A stretch of 64,000 nucleotides of DNA, from NCBI RefSeq assembly GCF_030409805.1, contig NZ_JAUFQP010000007.1:1075519-1139518 (forward strand), written 5' to 3'. Position 1 is the first letter of the stretch. Every line of letters starts with the position of its first letter. This document shows, in pieces, positions 52,127 through 63,714 of this stretch. The position numbers and the translations under genes were made by a program. The notes under the pieces were generated by a model. That model searched no databases. It was given only the letters and a program-made list of their open reading frames with translations, and was not told where the DNA came from. Source of the DNA: Algibacter miyuki. Its GTDB lineage: Bacteria > Bacteroidota > Bacteroidia > Flavobacteriales > Flavobacteriaceae.

Positions 52127-55066
52127 ATGAGTAAACTTTTAAACTTTAAATGCTTGATGTTTCTATTATTTATGGGAACTTCAGGAACGCTATTCGCCCA
52201 AGATGTTTCGGGTGTTGTAAAAGATGATTCTGGAGCACTGCCAGGTGTGTCCGTTGTTGTGAAAGGCACAACAACAGGAACAACAACAGATTTTGATGGA
52301 AATTATTCTATCAACGCCAGCAACGGCGCTATTTTGGTGTTTTCTTATGTGGGTTATGAGACACAGGAGAAAGCTGTTTTGGGTAGTGTAATGAATATAA
52401 GGATGCAATCTGGAGTTGCTTTGAATGAGGTGGTTTTAATTGGGTCTAGAAATCCAAGTAGAACATCTGTAGACACGGCTGTTCCTGTTGATGTTATTGA
52501 TATGGCCGATTTAGCTACTGCGGGTCCTCAAGTTTCAGTAACACAAATTTTGAACTATGTGGCGCCTTCATTTTCATCTAACACACAAACTGTTGCCGAT
52601 GGGACGGATCATATTGATCCTGCTCAATTAAGAGGGCTTGGACCAGATCAAGTATTGGTTTTAGTGAATGGAAAAAGAAGACACACATCGTCTTTAGTAA
52701 ATGTAAACGGTACGCCAGGACGTGGTTCTGTAGGAACCGATTTAAATGCTATTCCTGCAGCATCTATTAAAAGAATTGAAGTATTACGTGATGGTGCTGC
52801 GGCACAATACGGATCTGATGCGATTGCTGGAGTTATCAATATTGTATTAAAAGATAATGTTAATGAACTTACAGCTGCCATAACTACGGGAGCAAACATG
52901 TCTAAAAATGGAAATGATCATGATGGTGGTATCGATGGTGAAAAAACACAAATTGATTTAAACTATGGTATTCCATTAGGTGATAAAGGAGGTTTTATTA
53001 ACATGACGGGGTCTTTAACAACACGTCAAAGAACTTCTCGTGCACGTGCAACTACTGGAGATATTTTTCATGCTTACAATTCTATAGAGTGGCAAGCGTA
53101 TCAAGATGGTTTTAATCTGTCTGATTTAAGAACCGATTTAGGAGCTATTCAAAACTATGCTTCACAAGTAGGTCATTTTGATTCTGGTTTACAATCGCAA
53201 ATCGCTGGTGCTTCAAGTATTGAAGAGTTATCGGGGTATAATACAGTTACAGGAGCGCAAACTGCCGGAATTTTAACTGGTTTAGATGTTACTGATGCTG
53301 AGTTAGTGGCTAGAGGTCAAACGCGTAACGATTATAATATGAGCGTAGGTCAGTCTGCTTTAGATCAAGGGCAATTTATGGGTAATTTAGAAATCCCTTT
53401 AGGTGATGATGAAAACGAGGCTAAATTATATGCTTTTGGTGGTTTATCTTACCGTCATGGTGATGCTTCTGGATTTTATAGAACGCCTGGGCATGCTTCT
53501 GGTAGAGGAAATACCTTATCTTATATTAATGGATTCTTACCAGATATCGAGTCTGATATTATTGATAAATCTTTAGGTTTCGGTATTCAAGGAAAAATTA
53601 ACGATTGGAATATCGATTTATCTCATACTTGGGGTTTAAATACTTTTGCATATAATATTACGAACACCACAAACTTTTACTTACAAGCTTCATCTCCAAC
53701 GGAATTTGATGCAGGACTTAATGGTTTTCAACAAAACACGGTTAACTTCGATATGTCTAAGTTTTACGAAGATATCATGTCTGGTTTAAACGTTGCTTTT
53801 GGTGCGGAATATCGTGTTGAAAATTTCTTTATTGAAGCTGGTGAAGTATCATCTTACGCTAAATATGATGTTAATGGTGAGATTGAAACTGTTGCAGCGT
53901 CTGGAACTCCAGCATTACAAGTAACTGACTTTTTTGGAAATCAAACCGATGCAGGTTCTCAAGTATTTTCAGGGTTTACTCCAGGAAATGCTATAGATAC
54001 TAAAAGAAACAGTATGGCATTATATGTTGATGTTGAAGCAGATATTACCGAAGCATTTTTAGTGAGTGGAGCAGTGCGTTTTGAGGATTTTAGCGATTTT
54101 GGAAGCACATTGAATGGTAAATTAGCCATGCGTTATAAATTAAGTGAGAACACCAATATTAGGGGGGCTTTAAGTACAGGGTTTAGAGCGCCATCTTTAC
54201 ATCAACAATTTTATAGCAAATCGAATACCTTATTTAACGATCAAGGTATTGCAGAGCAAGTGGGTACATTTACAAATAACTCTAGAGCAGCAGCTTTATT
54301 CGGAATACCGAAGTTAAAAGAAGAAACATCGTTTAATGCGAGTTTAGGGTTTACTTCTAAAATACCAGATGCTAACCTAACATTTACAGTTGATGGTTAC
54401 TATATCGCTATTGATGATAGAATTACATACACAGGTAACTTTTCAAGTCCTAATGATGGCTCTCAGTTAGCCGATATTTTTACTAATTTAGGTATTGGTC
54501 AAGCAGCGTTTTTTGCAAATGCTATTGATACAGAAACTAAAGGTTTAGATGTTGTTATTTCTCATAAAGCAAATATTGGAAACGGACGATTAACTAATAA
54601 TTTAGCAGCAACTTATTCAAAAACTAAAAAAGTAGGCGCTACAAAAGGAAGTGATATTCTAACGGCTGCAGGTTTATTGGATAATTATTTTGATGAAGCT
54701 TCTAGGATATATTTAGAGCTTGCAGTACCTAGAGTTAAAGCGAATCTATCGCATAACTTAGAAATGGGAGATTGGAATTTCTTCTTAAGAAATGCATTCT
54801 TTGGTAGTGTTTTCGATACCGGAAACTTAACAGGTGGTGGTCATCCAGAAATTGGATCTAATGTAGTAACCGATTTAACTGTAGGTTATAACTTTAGCGA
54901 ATCTCTTAGGTTAACTGTAGGAGCAAACAATTTATTAGATGTTTATCCAGATGAATTACCAGGTTATTTAACGTCTAGCAACCAGTTTGTGTACTCTCGT
55001 CGTGTATCGCAATTTGGTAACAACGGACGCTATGTTTTTGGTAGATTAACATTCAACTTGAAATAA
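52127..55066 (+). CDS. TonB-dependent receptor, tandem paralogue 2
   Basis: 979 residues from ATG 52127 (MSKLLNFKCLMFLLFMGTSG); an in-frame ATG at 52085 adds 14 residues but lies within the leader shared with receptor 1. Carboxypeptidase-regulatory-like domain (about 28-108), plug (about 115-240, QLRGLGPDQVLVLVNGKRRH, IKRIEVLRDGAAAQYGSDAI) and a larger barrel ending GRYVFGRLTFNLK. Clearly related to receptor 1 in signal peptide, first domain and plug, more divergent in the barrel, as expected of duplication followed by ligand specialisation. Substrate unknown. Confidence 0.94.
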   Translation: MSKLLNFKCLMFLLFMGTSGTLFAQDVSGVVKDDSGALPGVSVVVKGTTTGTTTDFDGNYSINASNGAILVFSYVGYETQEKAVLGSVMNIRMQSGVALNEVVLIGSRNPSRTSVDTAVPVDVIDMADLATAGPQVSVTQILNYVAPSFSSNTQTVADGTDHIDPAQLRGLGPDQVLVLVNGKRRHTSSLVNVNGTPGRGSVGTDLNAIPAASIKRIEVLRDGAAAQYGSDAIAGVINIVLKDNVNELTAAITTGANMSKNGNDHDGGIDGEKTQIDLNYGIPLGDKGGFINMTGSLTTRQRTSRARATTGDIFHAYNSIEWQAYQDGFNLSDLRTDLGAIQNYASQVGHFDSGLQSQIAGASSIEELSGYNTVTGAQTAGILTGLDVTDAELVARGQTRNDYNMSVGQSALDQGQFMGNLEIPLGDDENEAKLYAFGGLSYRHGDASGFYRTPGHASGRGNTLSYINGFLPDIESDIIDKSLGFGIQGKINDWNIDLSHTWGLNTFAYNITNTTNFYLQASSPTEFDAGLNGFQQNTVNFDMSKFYEDIMSGLNVAFGAEYRVENFFIEAGEVSSYAKYDVNGEIETVAASGTPALQVTDFFGNQTDAGSQVFSGFTPGNAIDTKRNSMALYVDVEADITEAFLVSGAVRFEDFSDFGSTLNGKLAMRYKLSENTNIRGALSTGFRAPSLHQQFYSKSNTLFNDQGIAEQVGTFTNNSRAAALFGIPKLKEETSFNASLGFTSKIPDANLTFTVDGYYIAIDDRITYTGNFSSPNDGSQLADIFTNLGIGQAAFFANAIDTETKGLDVVISHKANIGNGRLTNNLAATYSKTKKVGATKGSDILTAAGLLDNYFDEASRIYLELAVPRVKANLSHNLEMGDWNFFLRNAFFGSVFDTGNLTGGGHPEIGSNVVTDLTVGYNFSESLRLTVGANNLLDVYPDELPGYLTSSNQFVYSRRVSQFGNNGRYVFGRLTFNLK

Positions 55067-55088
55067 GATAGTTTACCTATTAATATTT

Positions 55089-55129
55089 AAAAGCCTCGTA
55101 AATCATTTGATTTACGAGGCTTTTTTTTT
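55089..55129 (+). terminator. Terminator after tandem TonB receptor 2
   Basis: AAAAGCCTCGTAAATCA pairs with TGATTTACGAGGCTTTT around a 3-4 base loop, then nine Ts. The mirror copy is at 55499-55539. Confidence 0.85.
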
Positions 55130-55280
55130 GAGCTTATTTAATTATGATGATACAATTTCTCCTTACGTTGAAATGGTTTACGTAAACTTTATACGCTTAG
55201 AAGTATACCGACGATTGGCGGTGTCACACACGATTCTATTAGCATAGTTCTATTTAATGATACTACGTGTTTTAACAGAC

Positions 55281-55347
55281 TAATATCAAAAAATAAAAAC
55301 CCAGACCTTTTTTATTAAAGTGTCTGGGTTTTTATTTTTTGATATTA
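55281..55347. other. Apex of the palindrome: terminator-like hairpin with 15-base spacer
   Basis: CCCAGAC (55300-55306) and GTCTGGG (55322-55328) flank the only unpaired stretch, 55307-55321 (CTTTTTTATTAAAGT). The flanks (A-rich before, T-rich after) are those of a bidirectional Rho-independent terminator. All sequence outward from here is mirrored for at least 8.68 kb. Confidence 0.9.
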
Positions 55348-55561
55348 GTCTGTTAAAACACGTAGTATCATTAAATAGAACTATGCTAATAGAATCGTGT
55401 GTGACACCGCCAATCGTCGGTATACTTCTAAGCGTATAAAGTTTACGTAAACCATTTCAACGTAAGGAGAAATTGTATCATCATAATTAAATAAGCTCAA
55501 AAAAAAAGCCTCGTAAATCAAATGATTTACGAGGCTTTTAAATATTAATAGGTAAACTATC

Positions 55562-58501
55562 TTATTTCAAGTTGAATGTTAATCTACCAAAAACATAGCG
55601 TCCGTTGTTACCAAATTGCGATACACGACGAGAGTACACAAACTGGTTGCTAGACGTTAAATAACCTGGTAATTCATCTGGATAAACATCTAATAAATTG
55701 TTTGCTCCTACAGTTAACCTAAGAGATTCGCTAAAGTTATAACCTACAGTTAAATCGGTTACTACATTAGATCCAATTTCTGGATGACCACCACCTGTTA
55801 AGTTTCCGGTATCGAAAACACTACCAAAGAATGCATTTCTTAAGAAGAAATTCCAATCTCCCATTTCTAAGTTATGCGATAGATTCGCTTTAACTCTAGG
55901 TACTGCAAGCTCTAAATATATCCTAGAAGCTTCATCAAAATAATTATCCAATAAACCTGCAGCCGTTAGAATATCACTTCCTTTTGTAGCGCCTACTTTT
56001 TTAGTTTTTGAATAAGTTGCTGCTAAATTATTAGTTAATCGTCCGTTTCCAATATTTGCTTTATGAGAAATAACAACATCTAAACCTTTAGTTTCTGTAT
56101 CAATAGCATTTGCAAAAAACGCTGCTTGACCAATACCTAAATTAGTAAAAATATCGGCTAACTGAGAGCCATCATTAGGACTTGAAAAGTTACCTGTGTA
56201 TGTAATTCTATCATCAATAGCGATATAGTAACCATCAACTGTAAATGTTAGGTTAGCATCTGGTATTTTAGAAGTAAACCCTAAACTCGCATTAAACGAT
56301 GTTTCTTCTTTTAACTTCGGTATTCCGAATAAAGCTGCTGCTCTAGAGTTATTTGTAAATGTACCCACTTGCTCTGCAATACCTTGATCGTTAAATAAGG
56401 TATTCGATTTGCTATAAAATTGTTGATGTAAAGATGGCGCTCTAAACCCTGTACTTAAAGCCCCCCTAATATTGGTGTTCTCACTTAATTTATAACGCAT
56501 GGCTAATTTACCATTCAATGTGCTTCCAAAATCGCTAAAATCCTCAAAACGCACTGCTCCACTCACTAAAAATGCTTCGGTAATATCTGCTTCAACATCA
56601 ACATATAATGCCATACTGTTTCTTTTAGTATCTATAGCATTTCCTGGAGTAAACCCTGAAAATACTTGAGAACCTGCATCGGTTTGATTTCCAAAAAAGT
56701 CAGTTACTTGTAATGCTGGAGTTCCAGACGCTGCAACAGTTTCAATCTCACCATTAACATCATATTTAGCGTAAGATGATACTTCACCAGCTTCAATAAA
56801 GAAATTTTCAACACGATATTCCGCACCAAAAGCAACGTTTAAACCAGACATGATATCTTCGTAAAACTTAGACATATCGAAGTTAACCGTGTTTTGTTGA
56901 AAACCATTAAGTCCTGCATCAAATTCCGTTGGAGATGAAGCTTGTAAGTAAAAGTTTGTGGTGTTCGTAATATTATATGCAAAAGTATTTAAACCCCAAG
57001 TATGAGATAAATCGATATTCCAATCGTTAATTTTTCCTTGAATACCGAAACCTAAAGATTTATCAATAATATCAGACTCGATATCTGGTAAGAATCCATT
57101 AATATAAGATAAGGTATTTCCTCTACCAGAAGCATGCCCAGGCGTTCTATAAAATCCAGAAGCATCACCATGACGGTAAGATAAACCACCAAAAGCATAT
57201 AATTTAGCCTCGTTTTCATCATCACCTAAAGGGATTTCTAAATTACCCATAAATTGCCCTTGATCTAAAGCAGACTGACCTACGCTCATATTATAATCGT
57301 TACGCGTTTGACCTCTAGCCACTAACTCAGCATCAGTAACATCTAAACCAGTTAAAATTCCGGCAGTTTGCGCTCCTGTAACTGTATTATACCCCGATAA
57401 CTCTTCAATACTTGAAGCACCAGCGATTTGCGATTGTAAACCAGAATCAAAATGACCTACTTGTGAAGCATAGTTTTGAATAGCTCCTAAATCGGTTCTT
57501 AAATCAGACAGATTAAAACCATCTTGATACGCTTGCCACTCTATAGAATTGTAAGCATGAAAAATATCTCCAGTAGTTGCACGTGCACGAGAAGTTCTTT
57601 GACGTGTTGTTAAAGACCCCGTCATGTTAATAAAACCTCCTTTATCACCTAATGGAATACCATAGTTTAAATCAATTTGTGTTTTTTCACCATCGATACC
57701 ACCATCATGATCATTTCCATTTTTAGACATGTTTGCTCCCGTAGTTATGGCAGCTGTAAGTTCATTAACATTATCTTTTAATACAATATTGATAACTCCA
57801 GCAATCGCATCAGATCCGTATTGTGCCGCAGCACCATCACGTAATACTTCAATTCTTTTAATAGATGCTGCAGGAATAGCATTTAAATCGGTTCCTACAG
57901 AACCACGTCCTGGCGTACCGTTTACATTTACTAAAGACGATGTGTGTCTTCTTTTTCCATTCACTAAAACCAATACTTGATCTGGTCCAAGCCCTCTTAA
58001 TTGAGCAGGATCAATATGATCCGTCCCATCGGCAACAGTTTGTGTGTTAGATGAAAATGAAGGCGCCACATAGTTCAAAATTTGTGTTACTGAAACTTGA
58101 GGACCCGCAGTAGCTAAATCGGCCATATCAATAACATCAACAGGAACAGCCGTGTCTACAGATGTTCTACTTGGATTTCTAGACCCAATTAAAACCACCT
58201 CATTCAAAGCAACTCCAGATTGCATCCTTATATTCATTACACTACCCAAAACAGCTTTCTCCTGTGTCTCATAACCCACATAAGAAAACACCAAAATAGC
58301 GCCGTTGCTGGCGTTGATAGAATAATTTCCATCAAAATCTGTTGTTGTTCCTGTTGTTGTGCCTTTCACAACAACGGACACACCTGGCAGTGCTCCAGAA
58401 TCATCTTTTACAACACCCGAAACATCTTGGGCGAATAGCGTTCCTGAAGTTCCCATAAATAATAGAAACATCAAGCATTTAAAGTTTAAAAGTTTACTCA
58501 T
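55562..58501 (-). CDS. TonB-dependent receptor, mirror copy of tandem paralogue 2
   Basis: 979 residues, identical to the protein encoded at 52127-55066, on the opposite strand. See that entry for domains. Because it lies in the right arm of a palindrome with signs of being an assembly or library artefact, it should not be counted as an additional gene without read-level support. Confidence 0.7.
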   Translation of the reverse strand: MSKLLNFKCLMFLLFMGTSGTLFAQDVSGVVKDDSGALPGVSVVVKGTTTGTTTDFDGNYSINASNGAILVFSYVGYETQEKAVLGSVMNIRMQSGVALNEVVLIGSRNPSRTSVDTAVPVDVIDMADLATAGPQVSVTQILNYVAPSFSSNTQTVADGTDHIDPAQLRGLGPDQVLVLVNGKRRHTSSLVNVNGTPGRGSVGTDLNAIPAASIKRIEVLRDGAAAQYGSDAIAGVINIVLKDNVNELTAAITTGANMSKNGNDHDGGIDGEKTQIDLNYGIPLGDKGGFINMTGSLTTRQRTSRARATTGDIFHAYNSIEWQAYQDGFNLSDLRTDLGAIQNYASQVGHFDSGLQSQIAGASSIEELSGYNTVTGAQTAGILTGLDVTDAELVARGQTRNDYNMSVGQSALDQGQFMGNLEIPLGDDENEAKLYAFGGLSYRHGDASGFYRTPGHASGRGNTLSYINGFLPDIESDIIDKSLGFGIQGKINDWNIDLSHTWGLNTFAYNITNTTNFYLQASSPTEFDAGLNGFQQNTVNFDMSKFYEDIMSGLNVAFGAEYRVENFFIEAGEVSSYAKYDVNGEIETVAASGTPALQVTDFFGNQTDAGSQVFSGFTPGNAIDTKRNSMALYVDVEADITEAFLVSGAVRFEDFSDFGSTLNGKLAMRYKLSENTNIRGALSTGFRAPSLHQQFYSKSNTLFNDQGIAEQVGTFTNNSRAAALFGIPKLKEETSFNASLGFTSKIPDANLTFTVDGYYIAIDDRITYTGNFSSPNDGSQLADIFTNLGIGQAAFFANAIDTETKGLDVVISHKANIGNGRLTNNLAATYSKTKKVGATKGSDILTAAGLLDNYFDEASRIYLELAVPRVKANLSHNLEMGDWNFFLRNAFFGSVFDTGNLTGGGHPEIGSNVVTDLTVGYNFSESLRLTVGANNLLDVYPDELPGYLTSSNQFVYSRRVSQFGNNGRYVFGRLTFNLK

Positions 58502-58887
58502 AATAATAAATAATTTTGAATTAGTTAAAGCTAATATATGCATATTATATTGGATATTAAATGCTTAGATGTAAAACAATACACACAAAACATCCTTTCC
58601 GATATAAAAACTTACAAATTAAAAAACTGTTTTTGTGTCTTGTTTTTTTAAACAAAAAACCAAACACAACTATAACTCAATGACAATCAATATTCTAAAA
58701 AACAAACCACAAAGTATAGCCTTAAAAATAAAACGTATTATTAACGTTTTATTAGTATTTAAGAATTATTTTAAATAGTCTAAAAAAAATGTTAAACTTA
58801 AAAAAAAACCCCAAATTTTGGAGAAAAGGCCAAAATTTGGGGTTTATAGAATAAAAAATACGTTTTCTAAAACAAGCGTTATTAACT

Positions 58888-61517
58888 TTAGAATTTAAAG
58901 GCTAAACTCGCATTAATTATAGTACCGTTAAAACCAAATTGATTTACTTCCCAAGCGTATTTAAAACGCCCTCCAAGATCGGTAACCACATCACCTTTAG
59001 CATCTAATTCATCTGGATACACATTAAATAAATTATTTACAGAAATGTTCCCCGAAACCTTTTCATTAAACTCATAACCAACGATTAAATCTGTAAGCAC
59101 CTTACCTGCGAAGGTTTGATCGAACGCAGGATTACTACCATGTTGCCACGTAACCTCGCCAAAATAAGTATTATTTACAATAAAATCCCATTTATTTAAA
59201 TCGTAATCTAAACCTAATAATACTTTAGATTTTGGTCTTGCCGATGTAATTCTAGCTTGCTCCTTTCTATTGAAAATTTCGTAACCATTTGCTGCAAATA
59301 TAGCAGGTGTATCAATTGCGCCTTCAATAGTAGTTTCATTAAAATTAGCCGCTAAAGTAGCATTCAAGAGCCCTTTACCTAAATCGATATTAGTATAATT
59401 AACCACTAAATCTACTCCTGAAGTACTTGTACTTACAGCATTTACAAAAAACTTCAAACTGGTAATAGAATTAGCTATCAATACACTTTCTACTGGATTT
59501 GTTGATCCATCATCGCCATCGAATCCAATTTCACCTGTAAATAAAACACGATCATCCACCTTTACATTATAAAAATCTGCTGAAACAGAAAGGTTAGGTT
59601 TAACCTTATAAGTTATACCTGCCGATATGTTTTTAGATGTTTCCGCAGTAAGCTGCGGCACACCTAAATCTTCTCGAATAATTGGGTCTACATTATTAAA
59701 CGTGCCTTGGTTTGAAATACTACCACCAGAAACCAATGTTTGCACATTACTTAAATATATTTGATGTAACGATGGCGCTCTAAACCCTGTACTATATGAT
59801 GCCCTCAAAGCCCCTTTATCACCTAAGGAGTAACGCCCACTTACTTTCCATGATACATTGTCTCCAAAATCGCTAAAATCTTCATATCGAATAGCTCCAC
59901 CAATTAGTAAAGCATCGGTTGGCTCCCATTCTAAATCGCCATAAACACCATAATTATGTCTATCGGCACGCACCGCATTAGCAGGCTGTAAACCTGGGAA
60001 AGACTGCGCATTACCATTCCCTGTAGGATTATAGTAGGAAGCAGGATCACCTGCTCTTGCAGAAAAGTTCTCTTTCTTTATTTCTGCTCCAAAAGCAATA
60101 TTCACTTGCCCTAAACTTCTTGACAAATCTAAATTCGCCAACGAGTTGCTAAACGTATACCCCCAACAGCAAATTCAATTGGACTATTTGCTCCTAAGTC
60201 TATATTTAAAGTGTTGTTTACATCGTAATCAATTCTGTTTCTTCCGTATGTTCCACTAAAATCGACATCGAAGTTAAATAATTTCCACTTTACACCAGCC
60301 GTTAAGTTGTTATCGACAACATCGGTTTCAAAAGTGGGCTGAAACCCATTATAATCAGAACCCGCTTCGTGTAATAAATTATATGGATCTCCAACCCAGT
60401 AAGGCGCTCTGTATAACGCAAAACTTGTGCCTTGTCTAGACGTTACACCTCCAAAAGTATAAAACTCACCTGAATCATTTTTGAAAGGCACTCCTGCGTT
60501 AAAAAACAAATCGAGTTTTTTTAACTCGGGTTGCCCAACGTTCATCCCTAATTCAGGATTATTAGCTAACCAATCTCCCCAAGTCTGATCACCAGCATAC
60601 ACTCCAATTAAAGCATCTGTTCCAGGAGCCCCTGGTCTATTGGTTTTTTCTTGTTCGTAATATCCCGCAGTAAAATTTAAATACGCACCATTATCACCAG
60701 ATAAGCCTGTGTTTAAATCCACACCAAAATTAAAACCATCTCCTTCGGTTGTCATCCCCGATTTTACATTGACCGTAGTATATTCAACGTTCTTTTTTAA
60801 TACCATATTGATAACACCCGCAATAGCATCAGAGCCATATTGTGCCGAAGCACCATCTCTTAAAACCTCGATACGCTCAATGGCAGCAGCAGGAATACTT
60901 TTTAAATCTACACCAACTTCACCTTTTCCTGGCGTATCATTAATATACACTAATGCACTTTGGTTTTTACGCTTTCCATTTACTAAAACCAACGTTCTAC
61001 TTGGTCCTAAGCCACGTAAATCTGCAGGATCAAAATGCGCTGTAGCATCAGAAACAGCTTGAGTAGACGAGTTAAACGATGGCACTTTATAAGTCAACAT
61101 TTTATCAATAGTTGGCTGTCCCGTTTTACGCATTTCATCTAAACCTATATTATCAATAGGCACAGGTGAATCTAAAATAGTTCTTGGTTTTGCTCTATTT
61201 CCTGTTAAAACAATAGCATCTAAAGCCACTCCCGATTGCATGGTAACATTCATTTTATTTCCTGAAACTGCTTTTTCCTGAGTTTCATAACCCACGTACG
61301 AAAACACCAAAACAGCGTTACTATCGGCACTTATGGAGTATTTACCATCGAAATCTGTTGTGGTCCCCGTAGTTGTTCCTTTAACAATTACCGATACACC
61401 TGGCAAAGCACCAGATTCGTCACTTACCACACCCGAAACCTCTTGTGCGATTAGCGTTCCCGATGTGCCTATAAATAACAGAAACATCATCCCAAAATGA
61501 TTTAAAAATTTAGTCAT
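58888..61517 (-). pseudogene. Frameshifted mirror copy of tandem TonB receptor 1
   Basis: Matches 49109-51739 in reverse. One base is missing in a C-run at about 60150-60155 (five Cs against six Gs on the left), so the frame from 61517 leaves the correct register there and ends at 60129. The rest of the barrel can only be read from an internal Met at 60141. A homopolymer-length change is a typical sequencing error, so this may not be a true pseudogene. Confidence 0.85.
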
Positions 61518-61915
61518 ATAATTAGTTTATTTTGAATTAGTTATAGCTAATATATACATATTATCGTTTTTCTTAATAAAAAATTAACATAATATTCCAT
61601 CTACATATAGCATTTTAACAAAAGATACCGTAACAAACCATATATATTATTGATTTTTAAGCTAAAAAATATCAATATGATAATTGCCAATAATATAAAA
61701 ATTAAAATCAACCCAAGGTTTCAACACCATCCAGCATCGCTTAAAAACAGCATCAAAAAAAGACTCAAACAGACTCGCCTCTCCCCTCTTCAACAACACA
61801 TCTAGGCGATTAACTCTAAAAACATCATAACGCAACCCTATTTAATCAATATTTGCGACCGAATAGATTTGTAATTGCATAATTTGGGTTAAATTTGCAC
61901 CTCAATTTTACAACA

Positions 61916-63670
61916 ATGTACAGAAGTCATAATTGCGGCGAATTAACTGCGGCACACATTAATACAGAAGTAACCCTATCTGGTTGGGTGCAAAAGTCTA
62001 GAGATAAAGGTTTTATTGTTTGGGTCGATTTACGCGACCGTTACGGTATCACTCAACTTGTTTTTGATGAAGAGCGTACTAGCAAAGATTTAATAGAACA
62101 AGCCCAACATTTGGGACGTGAGTTCGTAATTCAAGTTAAAGGAACGGTTATTGAACGTGCTTCAAAAAACCCGAATATGCCAACGGGAGACATAGAAATT
62201 TTAGTTTCCGAGCTTATTATTTTAAACAAATCGATACTACCTCCTTTTACTATTGAAGACAAAACCGATGGAGGCGAAGATATTAGAATGAAATATCGTT
62301 ATTTAGATATTCGTCGTAACCCGGTAAAAAACAGTTTAATTTTTAGATCTAAAGTATCTCAAGCGGTTAGAAATTATCTTTCTACTGAAGGCTTTATCGA
62401 AGTTGAAACACCATATTTAATAAAATCTACTCCTGAAGGCGCACGCGATTTCGTAGTTCCATCACGTATGAATGCTGGTGAATTTTACGCCCTTCCACAA
62501 TCGCCTCAAACCTTTAAGCAACTGCTTATGGTTGGTGGTATGGATAAATATTTTCAGATTGTAAAATGCTTTAGAGATGAAGATTTACGCGCCGATAGAC
62601 AACCCGAGTTTACACAAATAGATTGTGAAATGGCATTTGTTGACCAAGAAGATATTTTAAATGTGTTTGAAGGTTTAACCCGTCATTTATTAAAAGAAGT
62701 GAATGGTGTTGAAATTGAAAAATTCCCAAGAATGCTTTACGACGATGCAATGCGTTTATACGGAAACGATAAACCAGACATCCGTTTCGGTATGGAATTT
62801 GGCGAATTAAACGCGGTAACACAACATAAAGAATTTGGGGTATTCAACAATGCTGAATTAGTTGTTGGTATTGCTGTACCAGGTGGAAATAGCTACACTA
62901 GAAAAGAAATTGATAAATTAATAGACTGGGTAAAGCGTCCGCAAGTTGGTGCTTTAGGCATGATTTATTCACGTTGTAATGACGATGGAAGCTTCAAATC
63001 TTCCGTAGATAAATTTTACGACCAAGACGATTTAGCCAAATGGGCAGAAATTACAGGCGCCAAAGCAGGCGACTTAGTTTGTGTACTTTCTGGAGATACA
63101 AATAAAGTACGCGCACAATTAAGTGCTTTACGTATGGAATTAGCAGAACGCTTAGGATTGAGAGATCCCAAAGTATTTGCTCCACTTTGGGTTATCGATT
63201 TCCCTTTACTGGAACTGGATGAAGAAACCGGACATTACCACGCCATGCACCACCCATTTACATCGCCAAAACCGGGACAGATAGAACTTTTAGACTCTAA
63301 CCCAGGCGAAGTAAAAGCCAATGCTTACGATTTAGTTTTAAACGGTAACGAAATTGGAGGAGGTTCTATTCGTATTCACGATAAAGCCACGCAAGCCATC
63401 ATGCTGAAACATTTAGGTTTTTCTGAAGAAGAAGCAAAAGCACAGTTTGGATTTCTAATGGATGCCTTTGAATATGGTGCTCCACCACACGGCGGTTTAG
63501 CTTTTGGATTAGACCGATTGGTTGCTATTTTAGGCGGACAAGAAACTATTCGAGATTTTATTGCCTTTCCAAAAAACAATTCGGGCCGAGATGTAATGAT
63601 CGATGCACCCGCCCCAATTGATGATGATCAATTAACAGAGTTAAGCTTAAAACTTAATTTAAAATCATAA
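61916..63670 (+). CDS. aspS: Aspartate-tRNA ligase, mirror copy
   Basis: 584 residues, identical to the product of 46956-48710, with the same promoter in mirror image (about 61868-61897). A second identical aspS is not expected in a bacterial genome, which is one of the arguments against the right arm being real. Confidence 0.7.
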   Translation: MYRSHNCGELTAAHINTEVTLSGWVQKSRDKGFIVWVDLRDRYGITQLVFDEERTSKDLIEQAQHLGREFVIQVKGTVIERASKNPNMPTGDIEILVSELIILNKSILPPFTIEDKTDGGEDIRMKYRYLDIRRNPVKNSLIFRSKVSQAVRNYLSTEGFIEVETPYLIKSTPEGARDFVVPSRMNAGEFYALPQSPQTFKQLLMVGGMDKYFQIVKCFRDEDLRADRQPEFTQIDCEMAFVDQEDILNVFEGLTRHLLKEVNGVEIEKFPRMLYDDAMRLYGNDKPDIRFGMEFGELNAVTQHKEFGVFNNAELVVGIAVPGGNSYTRKEIDKLIDWVKRPQVGALGMIYSRCNDDGSFKSSVDKFYDQDDLAKWAEITGAKAGDLVCVLSGDTNKVRAQLSALRMELAERLGLRDPKVFAPLWVIDFPLLELDEETGHYHAMHHPFTSPKPGQIELLDSNPGEVKANAYDLVLNGNEIGGGSIRIHDKATQAIMLKHLGFSEEEAKAQFGFLMDAFEYGAPPHGGLAFGLDRLVAILGGQETIRDFIAFPKNNSGRDVMIDAPAPIDDDQLTELSLKLNLKS

Positions 63671-63674
63671 TATT

Positions 63675-63701
63675 AAAATCCTGCTTTTGCAGGATTTTTT
63701 A
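63675..63701. terminator. Terminator, mirror copy of the aspS terminator
   Basis: AAAATCCTGC pairs with GCAGGATTTTTT across TTTT, as at 46925-46951. Confidence 0.7.
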
Positions 63702-63714
63702 GTAAACCAAATAC

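Larger units (their letters stand above)
46627..55306 (+). repeat. Left arm of an 8.7-kb inverted repeat
   Basis: Every feature here is mirrored at about 110,628 minus its coordinate. The left arm holds intact versions of all genes (most of the DUF6503 gene, aspS, two TonB receptors). The mirror of 64000 is 46627, so this is the minimum arm; the palindrome may continue past the window. Confidence 0.97.

Noticed and set aside
55131..55299. Possible coding tail between the TonB receptor 2 terminator and the palindrome apex
   Set aside because: A minus-strand frame of about 35 codons without its own start is open there, but it cannot be extended through the apex and has no recognisable sequence.
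55281..55347. Palindrome centre as a hairpin telomere or replicated telomere junction of a linear replicon
   Set aside because: Telomere junctions resolved by TelN/ResT-type enzymes are perfect palindromes at the centre and near a resolvase gene. Here the centre has 15 unpaired bases, looks like a terminator, and no resolvase gene is present.
57729..58568. Small plus-strand frames inside the mirror TonB receptor (and equivalents at 52060-52899)
   Set aside because: They are antisense shadows, duplicated only because the whole region is mirrored.
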